From the NCBI GenBank assembly GCA_937904375.1, contig CALDIG010000205.1, positions 1 to 18,054 of the forward strand: 18,054 bases of DNA. Direction: 5' to 3'. Under the pieces are notes generated by a model that searched no databases, was not told the origin of the DNA, and saw nothing but the letters and a program-made list of their open reading frames with translations. Position numbers and translations under genes: made by a program. Origin of the DNA: an uncultured Prevotellaceae bacterium. GTDB lineage: Bacteria > Bacteroidota > Bacteroidia > Bacteroidales > Muribaculaceae. This document shows positions 12,627 through 18,054 of this stretch, in pieces (the first letter of the stretch is position 1; every line of letters starts with the position of its first letter).

Positions 12627-12864
12627 TGTATATTTGTATAGGGAAAAAAGAAAAAATCGGCCAAAAATGACCATTACGCCCCAAAAAACGACCCGTTTTG
12701 CCGAAAATTACGGAAAATCCGAAATCCACACCTGTGTTTAATGTTGATGGGCTAACGAGCGTCAAAGACGCTGAATGCTTCGGAGGAGCACTTCGTGTAG
12801 TTGCATGGTATTACCCTTGAAGTCGGGTCGGGGGACTGAATAGTTACACATTATACCTCCATCG
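12627..12864. other. gene-poor stretch after gapA
   Basis: Apart from a possible 29-codon minus-strand ORF (12762-12851) and a small perfect palindrome, AGCGTC-aaa-GACGCT (12758-12772), this stretch holds no gene. On the minus strand it runs into A/T-rich tracts ending near 12640 that could terminate the GH25/zinc-ribbon operon. It has the look of a dispersed intergenic repeat, but with one copy in the window that cannot be tested. Confidence 0.35.
12762..12851 (-). CDS. possible 29-residue peptide downstream of the zinc-ribbon gene
   Basis: On the minus strand an ATG at 12851 opens 29 codons ending in TGA. It begins MCNYSVPRPDFKG and ends EVLLRSIQRL. It starts 13 nt after the stop of the zinc-ribbon gene, and a strong GGAGG lies 5 nt upstream of the ATG, which is notable because most genes here lack such a site. 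A palindrome (12758-12772) overlaps the stop. The peptide is not recognised, and it could equally be part of an intergenic repeat. Confidence 0.25.
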   Translation of the reverse strand: MCNYSVPRPDFKGNTMQLHEVLLRSIQRL

Positions 12865-14076
12865 TTAATCTATTTTTGACCTTTGTCTTTCAATTCTTCT
12901 TATTGCTTTTTCATACCTATCATTGATATCAGGGTTGTTCTCAGTGAATTCCGTGACTGCACGTTGATACTCATTCATCTCATCATCGCCCAAATCTTTA
13001 TAGTAATCATCATATTTTTCTATGATGTCTTTATAGTCATTTTCTAGTTCATCATAATCATCCGGGGTCTCAATATAAGCATTTTCTAATAGGTCAAGCA
13101 ATTCATTGGCACACTGCTTGGCATCTTTGCGTGGATTGCCGGTGGGTTCGTTGGTGTCATCGTCGTTCTTTGATATATGGGTCTTGTCTTTTACCGAGGT
13201 GTAGATGTAATAACCTGCACCACCAATGAGTAAAGCCAGCAAAATAGCAAGCACAGTCCACAAGGTGCCTCGCTTGGGTTTCTCGCCAACTTCTTGCTGG
13301 GTGTCTTGAGAGGAATAGCTCCAGTCGAGAAGTTGTTTGCAGTAGGGGCACTGCCGCATGCCGTAGGCAATAGGCTGATGGCAGATAGGGCATTCCACCA
13401 TCGTTTGACCTTCAATTGGTTGTAAATCATTTGCCGATGTCGATGATGTCAACGTTTTTACCTCATTGCTGGGCGAAGCATTGTCAACAGGATAGTATTC
13501 ATCGGGAGTGGGAGGACCATAAACAACGCCAATTACCGGCGGCTGACTAGGCAGTGCCGGAGGCAGTGGAGGTATAATCTCTCCATCTTCAGTTAATTGT
13601 GGCTCAGGTTGGGTGCTGTTCATCTCTTGCGACGGCAGGACAAGGTTCAAGTCGTCGGCGGCTTGACTGTGGAGCAGGTTACGGGCTTTCTCCGGCTGTT
13701 GCGTGAGGAGTTTCACAAAGTAGGGATAAAAACCCTGCTTATCGCCGATGAGCTCGTAGCATTTAGCGTACCACGCCTCCACGGCGGTTGGCTCGGCCAG
13801 TCCGTAGGTCGCCACACCGTCATCGGCAATATTCATAATGCTGTCGCAATGTGGGTCGCTGGCGATGAGCTGTGTGAACTCGTCTCTTGCCATGGCAGTG
13901 CGTGGCAACTCTGCCAGCAGGTTCACCTTCTCAATAATCTCATCCTCGGGCAGGGCTTCGGCGAGCTCGGGATGCTCCAGCTCGTAGGCGGCACGGTCGG
14001 CAGGTTGCATAACCCCACACTTAGGGCAGAACTTGAGTCCATTGTCTATCTCTCTATAACAATTAATGCACTTCAT
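12865..14076 (-). CDS. double zinc-ribbon single-pass membrane protein
   Basis: The product has 403 residues. An N-terminal zinc ribbon has C3-x2-C6 and C17-x2-C20. A helical region of about 30-145 follows, then a Pro-rich linker (about 155-205). A second zinc ribbon has C229-x2-C232 and C243-x2-C246. One hydrophobic segment at about 270-293 is the membrane span. The C-terminal region (about 300-403) is strongly acidic and helical, rich in Asp, Glu and Tyr. With no signal peptide and cysteine zinc ribbons at the N-terminus, the likely topology is N-terminus in the cytoplasm and acidic domain outside. The family is the broad zinc-ribbon-domain group, with no enzymatic motif, so the function is unknown. 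The start lies 9 nt after the stop of the GH25 gene, so the two are almost certainly one transcript. It may sense or scaffold something linked to wall remodelling (inference). Confidence 0.75.
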   Translation of the reverse strand: MKCINCYREIDNGLKFCPKCGVMQPADRAAYELEHPELAEALPEDEIIEKVNLLAELPRTAMARDEFTQLIASDPHCDSIMNIADDGVATYGLAEPTAVEAWYAKCYELIGDKQGFYPYFVKLLTQQPEKARNLLHSQAADDLNLVLPSQEMNSTQPEPQLTEDGEIIPPLPPALPSQPPVIGVVYGPPTPDEYYPVDNASPSNEVKTLTSSTSANDLQPIEGQTMVECPICHQPIAYGMRQCPYCKQLLDWSYSSQDTQQEVGEKPKRGTLWTVLAILLALLIGGAGYYIYTSVKDKTHISKNDDDTNEPTGNPRKDAKQCANELLDLLENAYIETPDDYDELENDYKDIIEKYDDYYKDLGDDEMNEYQRAVTEFTENNPDINDRYEKAIRRIERQRSKID

Positions 14077-14085
14077 GTTGTGTCA

Positions 14086-15450
14086 TTATTTCTTTTGACC
14101 GCGGTTATACTTTATCTCGTCGTTGTCGGCAGAGCTTTGATTGGAAGATTTCTTAGTAGAGGCTTTAGAACCCGCCTTTCTGTTGACATAGCTCGACTCT
14201 TCTTTGGCTTTCTCGCTTGCCAGGCGCTCTTGCTTGGCATTCTCTAGGTCATTTTTGCGCTTTTGCTCACTATCTTCTTGCTGCTGTGCAAGATTTTGTG
14301 TGTTGTGCTCTTTGTCGGCCTTCATGCGTGCTTGCGCATTCTCACGAGCTTTGCGCTTCTGATCTTCCTTGCGCTGCTTCTCCTCTTGCTCGCGCTGTTT
14401 CTTTTCTTGCTCAAGTCGCTTTTTCTCTTGCTCGGCGCGTTTTTTCTCAAGCTCTTTCTCTCTTTTTTCTATCTCTTTGCGTTTCTTCTCCTCTTCTTTG
14501 CGTGCCTTCTCTTGGGCTTTGCGCTCCTCTTCGCGCTGCTTCTCTTCCATCTTCTTGCGCTTCTTGGCGTTTTCCTCGCCACGCTTCTGGGCCTCGGTCT
14601 TTTCCTTATTGCTGCCTGAGGTGGTCTGCTTAGCAGGATAAGGTACTTCGGGCTTGGGCTCGTCTTTCTTGGGCTTGGGGCGTGGCACATTTTGCCGCGA
14701 ATTATCGTTTCTCTTTCTCTTCGTCTTAGGAGCATTATAGGTTATGTCCTTGAGCGAGCACCCTCGATTAAAACGGCTCAAATCCACTTTCTCGTCAATG
14801 CCGCTGATGACACCCTTGTCGCTGAACTGCCACAATATCCACTTGGCACCGAAGTTGAGCTGAGGCTCACTCTTCGAGTAACGGGCAATGAAGAGGGGAT
14901 AATTCCTGAAGTCATAACCCAGCAAGGTATTGAAATAACTCACATTGGTATAAATCATTGGTTTACAGCCGTAGTAGTCTTCCAGTAGCTGAGAGAAGAG
15001 TTTAACGCTGTCTTGCAGTTGCTTGGCGCTCCACCCCGAATGTGTCTCCACATCGAGCAGCGGAATGAGGTCCTGCTCTTCGGGCTTCGCCATACTGATG
15101 AAGTTCTCAAATTGTTTTTGAATGGATGACGTAGTAGAGAGGAAATGGTAACTTCCCACCTTCACGCCATGCTTGCGCGCGTTCTCGATGTTGGCGCGAT
15201 AGCGGTGTTGCTTGTGGGTAGCACCCTCGGTGGCCTTTACATAAACATACTTTATTGAGGGATCGGCGGCAGTAGCTTGCCAATTGATGTCCTTCTGATA
15301 ATTAGAGACATCAATACCATCATAGACAAGAGTAGCATTGTTGCTATAGTTCTTGTCTCCAACCACTTTCACCTCATGATCATCGTTGTCACCAGCATGA
15401 GTTGTTAATGATAAGAATAAAGTGAAAAATAGAATTACATATACTCGCAT
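14086..15450 (-). CDS. exported GH25 muramidase with charged coiled-coil tail
   Basis: The product has 454 residues, with a signal peptide at 1-19. Residues about 42-230 match glycoside hydrolase family 25 lysozymes. They have the DGIDVSNYQ start (D44/D47), VKATEG, GSYHFL, and the D133-V-E135 catalytic pair, then WQFSDKG and VDLSRFN near the end. GH25 enzymes cleave the beta-1,4 bond between N-acetylmuramic acid and N-acetylglucosamine in peptidoglycan. Residues about 240-280 form a Lys/Pro-rich linker. Residues about 281-420 are almost entirely Lys, Glu, Arg, Gln and Ala, which predicts one long charged helix or coiled coil, ending in a Ser/Lys-rich tail. Such a tail is not usual for GH25 enzymes and may bind peptidoglycan, RNA-like polyanions or a partner. 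It is the first gene of a minus-strand operon with the zinc-ribbon gene. Confidence 0.88.
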   Translation of the reverse strand: MRVYVILFFTLFLSLTTHAGDNDDHEVKVVGDKNYSNNATLVYDGIDVSNYQKDINWQATAADPSIKYVYVKATEGATHKQHRYRANIENARKHGVKVGSYHFLSTTSSIQKQFENFISMAKPEEQDLIPLLDVETHSGWSAKQLQDSVKLFSQLLEDYYGCKPMIYTNVSYFNTLLGYDFRNYPLFIARYSKSEPQLNFGAKWILWQFSDKGVISGIDEKVDLSRFNRGCSLKDITYNAPKTKRKRNDNSRQNVPRPKPKKDEPKPEVPYPAKQTTSGSNKEKTEAQKRGEENAKKRKKMEEKQREEERKAQEKARKEEEKKRKEIEKREKELEKKRAEQEKKRLEQEKKQREQEEKQRKEDQKRKARENAQARMKADKEHNTQNLAQQQEDSEQKRKNDLENAKQERLASEKAKEESSYVNRKAGSKASTKKSSNQSSADNDEIKYNRGQKK

Positions 15451-15476
15451 AATAAAAAATTATAATTATACATTTG

Positions 15477-15484
15477 CAAAGATA
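15477..15484 (-). promoter_or_regulatory. TAnnTTTG -7 element of the GH25 operon
   Basis: On the minus strand TATCTTTG matches the -7 consensus, 26 nt upstream of the GH25 ATG. The -33 region is only a weak match (TTGG). Confidence 0.55.
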
Positions 15485-15656
15485 ATAAAATACTATTCAT
15501 AATTCCAATTTTCTTGAGCAGTTTAACATTTTTATTCTGAATAATTGGCAAATTTAAGGAATATATTTATGCCTGAATAAACCTTAATAAGGGTACAATA
15601 GTCTAACTTTTATAAATAATTAAGGTAAAGATTGTGGTAGTGAAAGTATTTCTTTG

Positions 15657-15664
15657 TAATTTTG
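15657..15664 (+). promoter_or_regulatory. TAnnTTTG -7 element of the DUF1573 pair
   Basis: TAATTTTG is a full match to the -7 consensus, with ATTG (15631-15634) 22 nt upstream as a partial -33 box. The start would be near 15671, giving a leader of about 16 nt before the ATG at 15687. Confidence 0.6.
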
Positions 15665-15686
15665 CCACAAATAATCACAGAAGACT

Positions 15687-16076
15687 ATGAAACGATTTTT
15701 TCTCATCACACTCGCCGCAGTTCTGTGCCAGCTGACAATGATGGCTCAGCCTAAAGCCGAATTTAAGGAAACAAGCCATGACTTTGGCACCATCAAGGAG
15801 TCGAAAGGCGCAGTGAAATATACCTTTGAGTTTAAAAACACTGGCGACAAACCCCTCATCATCGTCGATGCAGTGGCATCGTGCGGATGTACACGACCCA
15901 GCTTCACCGCCAAGCCTATCAAGCCCGGCAAGAAAGGCAAGGTCGAGGTCACTTTCAGCCCTGTGGGCCGTGCCGGCACTTTCCGCAAGACCATAAAAGT
16001 GAAGACCAACTGTCCCGACAAGGTATCAACACTCACCATCACCGGCACCATAATTCCGAAAAGCAAAGAAAAATAG
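15687..16076 (+). CDS. exported DUF1573 protein, single domain
   Basis: The product has 129 residues with a signal peptide at 1-20. The remainder is one DUF1573 domain (immunoglobulin-like, related to ASH/Hydin-type folds). Its landmarks are HDFGTIKE (31-38), FEFKNTGDKPL, the SCGCT motif with C66 and C68, and VTFSPVGRAGTFRKTI. DUF1573 proteins are abundant in Bacteroidota envelopes and their biochemical role is unsettled. The two closely spaced cysteines are conserved in the family and could be redox-active or bind metal (inference). The gene is followed with no gap, and in the same frame, by a second DUF1573 gene. Confidence 0.9.
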   Translation: MKRFFLITLAAVLCQLTMMAQPKAEFKETSHDFGTIKESKGAVKYTFEFKNTGDKPLIIVDAVASCGCTRPSFTAKPIKPGKKGKVEVTFSPVGRAGTFRKTIKVKTNCPDKVSTLTITGTIIPKSKEK

Positions 16077-17174
16077 GTGACGCAGCTCTGGCGGCATATC
16101 ACAACCTTCATGCTGGGAGTGATGGTTCTCTCGGGCAGCATGATGGCGCAGCCCGTCGCTTCATGGAACGAGACGACTCACGACTTTGGAACTTTCCATG
16201 AGAGCGCCGGCAAGCAGACGTGCCAGTTTGTCATCACTAACACTGGCGACTCGACGATGGTGATAACTCAGGTGAAATCGACCTGTGGATGCACCGTTGC
16301 CAGCCATCCCACCGACCCTATCGCTCCTGGTGCCAGCGACGGCATAGATGTCACTTTCACGCCCACAGGCCGCCCGGGTCCCTTCGAGAAAGGCGTGTGG
16401 GTATATACAAACACCACCCCTAACCGCACCCGCCTCACCATCAAGGGCACAGTGGTGGGCAGCCCTGAATCGGTGAGTCGCTATTTCCCCATTGGGGCTG
16501 GCGACCTTCAGTTCACAAACCTAGTGATGGCGGCAGGCGAGGTCAAGAAGGGACTGCTGCGCAACAGCAGCATCACCGCCTACAATTCGGGCAGCGACAC
16601 GCTTGTCATCACCTTTGACAACAACACCAGCCACATCACTCCGCACGCCGTCCCCGACACGGTGCCCCCTGGCGGCATCAGCACCATGACGTTCTTCTTC
16701 GACACCATGCGCACTCCCGTGTGGGGTATCAACGACGACACCATCTTTATCAAAGCCACTCCACTCCATAGCGACAAACTCCCAATATATACCTATGCAA
16801 ATATTGTTGTGAATGTTGTGGAAGATTTCTCTAACATGACTGACGAGGAACGCGCCAAAGCCCCCACATGCGAAGTCCTAACCGATAAGCTGATTTTTGA
16901 CAACCTTCGTCGATGCGAGATTGCCGAGAACACTTTTTCAATCAGGAATACTGGCAAGAGCAATATTATAGTGCGGCGAGTGATGTCAACCGACAAAGCA
17001 ATCACCACAAAGTGCGACAAGACGCTGCTCAAGCCTGACCAGGAAGCCACTGTCACCATCAAAGTTAACCCTAACAAAGTGATGGGCAGCGTCCTAAACT
17101 CGCAAATCACAGTCATCACCAACGACCCAGCCAATCCAATAATAACGGTGAGAGTGGTGGGAGAAGTTAATTAA
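16077..17174 (+). CDS. exported multi-domain DUF1573 protein
   Basis: The product has 365 residues. The GTG at 16077 directly follows the TAG of the preceding gene. It gives a proper signal peptide (MTQLWRHITTF, a hydrophobic core, then MMA). The ATG at 16110 would leave too short and uncharged a leader, so GTG is preferred. Residues about 25-122 form a DUF1573 domain closely similar to the upstream gene, with HDFGTFHE, ITNTGDS, TCGCT and TFTPTGRPGPF. Residues about 125-245 form a second, diverged immunoglobulin-like unit without the CGC motif. Residues about 258-365 form a third with FSIRNTGKS and ITVITNDPANP. It probably arose by duplication and extension of the single-domain gene, with which it is co-transcribed. 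An envelope role is inferred. Confidence 0.85.
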   Translation: MTQLWRHITTFMLGVMVLSGSMMAQPVASWNETTHDFGTFHESAGKQTCQFVITNTGDSTMVITQVKSTCGCTVASHPTDPIAPGASDGIDVTFTPTGRPGPFEKGVWVYTNTTPNRTRLTIKGTVVGSPESVSRYFPIGAGDLQFTNLVMAAGEVKKGLLRNSSITAYNSGSDTLVITFDNNTSHITPHAVPDTVPPGGISTMTFFFDTMRTPVWGINDDTIFIKATPLHSDKLPIYTYANIVVNVVEDFSNMTDEERAKAPTCEVLTDKLIFDNLRRCEIAENTFSIRNTGKSNIIVRRVMSTDKAITTKCDKTLLKPDQEATVTIKVNPNKVMGSVLNSQITVITNDPANPIITVRVVGEVN

Positions 17175-17207
17175 TGCACAATGCACAATGCATAATGCAC
17201 AATTCAT
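17173..17207. repeat. five tandem 7-nt units (AATGCAC)
   Basis: The units AATGCAC, AATGCAC, AATGCAT, AATGCAC and AATTCAT follow each other without gaps, beginning inside the TAA stop of the DUF1573 gene. Such arrays can change length by replication slippage. Confidence 0.85.
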
Positions 17208-17209
17208 AA

Positions 17210-17254
17210 TCTAGAATATCTAGAAAGTCTAGAGCATCTAGAAAATCTATATAA
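17210..17254. repeat. five tandem 9-nt units (TCTAGAnnn)
   Basis: TCTAGA plus three variable bases repeats four times exactly (17210, 17219, 17228, 17237), with a fifth degenerate unit, TCTATATAA (17246-17254). TCTAGA is itself palindromic. The array ends 17 nt before the meaB ATG, so it lies where its promoter or leader should be. No TAnnTTTG element is seen in the gap. Confidence 0.85.
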
Positions 17255-17271
17255 AAGAATAATAATAAAAA

Positions 17272-18054
17272 ATGGCAAGCAGCAAGATAACGCAACACAC
17301 AGTAAACGAAGATGATAAGCGGTTCTTCTCTCAACAGGAACAGGAGGAAATCGCTAAGCACCACAACGTGGAGACACCAAATATCGAGCATCCCGAGAAT
17401 GACGCTCAATATACTGGGCTGCAAGTGAATGCGGGCATCGAGCAGATGCCCATCGTCAATCCATATATGAAGCGCCGCAAGCTCAAGCCGCAACTCACAG
17501 TGGGCGACTATGTGGAAGGAATCCTCAAGGGCAACACCACAGTGCTGGGACAGGCGGTGACGCTGGTAGAGAGCCTTAACCACGACCATCAGGTGATAGC
17601 GCAGGAGGTAATCGAGAAATGTCTGCCGCACACCGGACAGTCGCGCCGCATAGGCATCACCGGCGTGCCAGGAGCGGGTAAGAGTACCTCAATCGACGTG
17701 TTCGGACTTCATGTGCTGCAAGACGAGAATGCCAAACTTGCGGTCCTCGCCATCGACCCTAGCAGTGAGCGCAGCAATGGCTCTATCCTCGGCGACAAGA
17801 CCAGGATGGAAAAGCTATCGGTGCATCCGCGAGCCTTTATCCGCCCTTCTCCATCGGCAGGATCGCTGGGCGGTGTGGCACGCAAGACGCGCGAGACGAT
17901 TGTGCTGTGTGAGGCTGCTGGCTACAACAATATCTTTGTGGAGACTGTAGGCGTAGGACAGAGCGAGACCGCCGTGCACTCGATGGTTGATTTCTTCCTG
18001 CTCATCCAGCTTGCCGGCACAGGCGACGAGCTGCAAGGCATCAAGCGCGGCATC
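17272..18054 (+). CDS. meaB: methylmalonyl-CoA mutase-associated GTPase MeaB, partial
   Basis: The first 261 codons are present and the gene runs off the right edge. The family is about 330-370 residues, so roughly 100 residues, including the NKxD guanine-specificity motif, are missing. It is a G3E-type P-loop GTPase: Walker A GVPGAGKST (131-139), LAIDPSS (159-165), GSILGDKTRM (170-179), RPSPSAGSLGG (191-201) and the switch region ETVGVGQSE (224-232). MeaB (formerly ArgK) protects and reloads adenosylcobalamin-dependent methylmalonyl-CoA mutase, part of the succinate-to-propionate route in Bacteroidales. The mutase genes are expected nearby but are not in this window. Residues 1-60 form a polar extension. 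The ATG at 17272 is preferred because it follows the repeat array and no earlier start is in frame. Confidence 0.93.
   Translation, partial: MASSKITQHTVNEDDKRFFSQQEQEEIAKHHNVETPNIEHPENDAQYTGLQVNAGIEQMPIVNPYMKRRKLKPQLTVGDYVEGILKGNTTVLGQAVTLVESLNHDHQVIAQEVIEKCLPHTGQSRRIGITGVPGAGKSTSIDVFGLHVLQDENAKLAVLAIDPSSERSNGSILGDKTRMEKLSVHPRAFIRPSPSAGSLGGVARKTRETIVLCEAAGYNNIFVETVGVGQSETAVHSMVDFFLLIQLAGTGDELQGIKRGI

Noticed and set aside
12720..12860. Possible tRNA or structured RNA after gapA
   Set aside because: No cloverleaf, T-loop consensus or acceptor stem could be found; only one 6-bp palindrome.
13597..14247. 216-codon plus-strand ORF
   Set aside because: Shadow of the zinc-ribbon and GH25 genes on the minus strand.
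14263..14619. Leucine-rich plus-strand ORF that looks like a membrane protein
   Set aside because: It is the complement of the Lys/Glu-rich tail of the GH25 gene; Leu/Phe/Ser richness is a by-product.
16074..16076. TAG recoding between the DUF1573 genes
   Set aside because: TAG is the stop of several other genes here (3959-3961, 9129-9131, 10739-10741), and the second gene has its own signal peptide.
17167..17631. 154-codon minus-strand ORF before the window end
   Set aside because: It overlaps the meaB coding start and the tandem arrays; meaB has clear GTPase motifs on the plus strand.

Overview
The window looks like chromosome from a Bacteroidales bacterium, possibly of the Muribaculaceae or Prevotellaceae type. 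Four things point there. The -7 promoter elements are of the TAnnTTTG form. Most genes lack a Shine-Dalgarno sequence. The protein families fit: DUF1573 repeats, BspA-type leucine-rich repeats, the TonB_C signature PGG...ALxxFI and DUF4886. A methylmalonyl-CoA mutase chaperone gene (meaB) ends the window. The genus cannot be settled from this sequence alone. No rRNA, tRNA, CRISPR array, insertion sequence or phage gene was seen.

Layout. Positions 1-4000 hold two exported proteins. The first is a thioredoxin-like protein with an odd seven-fold Ser-Trp-Pro tail. The second is a 965-residue protein with a TonB C-terminal domain at its N-terminus and a long series of Sel1 repeats. Both are preceded by a near-identical 22-nt box starting TTAATTTATAGAA, and a third copy lies inverted between them. 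Positions 3962-4608 are a non-coding, palindrome-rich stretch with three related ~58-nt repeats. It leads into a 751-residue cytoplasmic protein (4609-6864) with a RING-like zinc cluster and a TerD-like domain. Positions 6865-7301 contain what looks like a free-standing small RNA gene with its own promoter and terminator. Positions 7302-10741 encode two exported hydrolase-like proteins in tandem: an LRR/dockerin/SGNH (DUF4886) fusion and a beta-lactamase-fold serine hydrolase.

Positions 10819-12626 are housekeeping: mscL (minus) divergent from gapA (plus), each closed by a clear hairpin. Positions 12762-15450 (minus) form a probable operon: a GH25 muramidase with a long charged coiled-coil tail, a double zinc-ribbon single-pass membrane protein, and perhaps a 29-residue peptide. 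Positions 15687-17174 hold two adjacent exported DUF1573 proteins. Two back-to-back microsatellite-like arrays (7-nt and 9-nt periods) separate them from meaB, which runs off the right edge.

How the genes relate. Most products are envelope proteins: redox, TonB/Sel1, muramidase, esterase and hydrolase, DUF1573, mechanosensitive channel. There is no single pathway. The coherent units are the two-gene hydrolase operon, the GH25/zinc-ribbon operon and the DUF1573 pair. The most unusual signals are the SWP tail, the shared TTAATTTATAGAA leader box with its diverged relatives, the triple intergenic repeat upstream of the TerD-like gene, and the small RNA candidate. Family assignments are recalled from sequence motifs. 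No database search was run.
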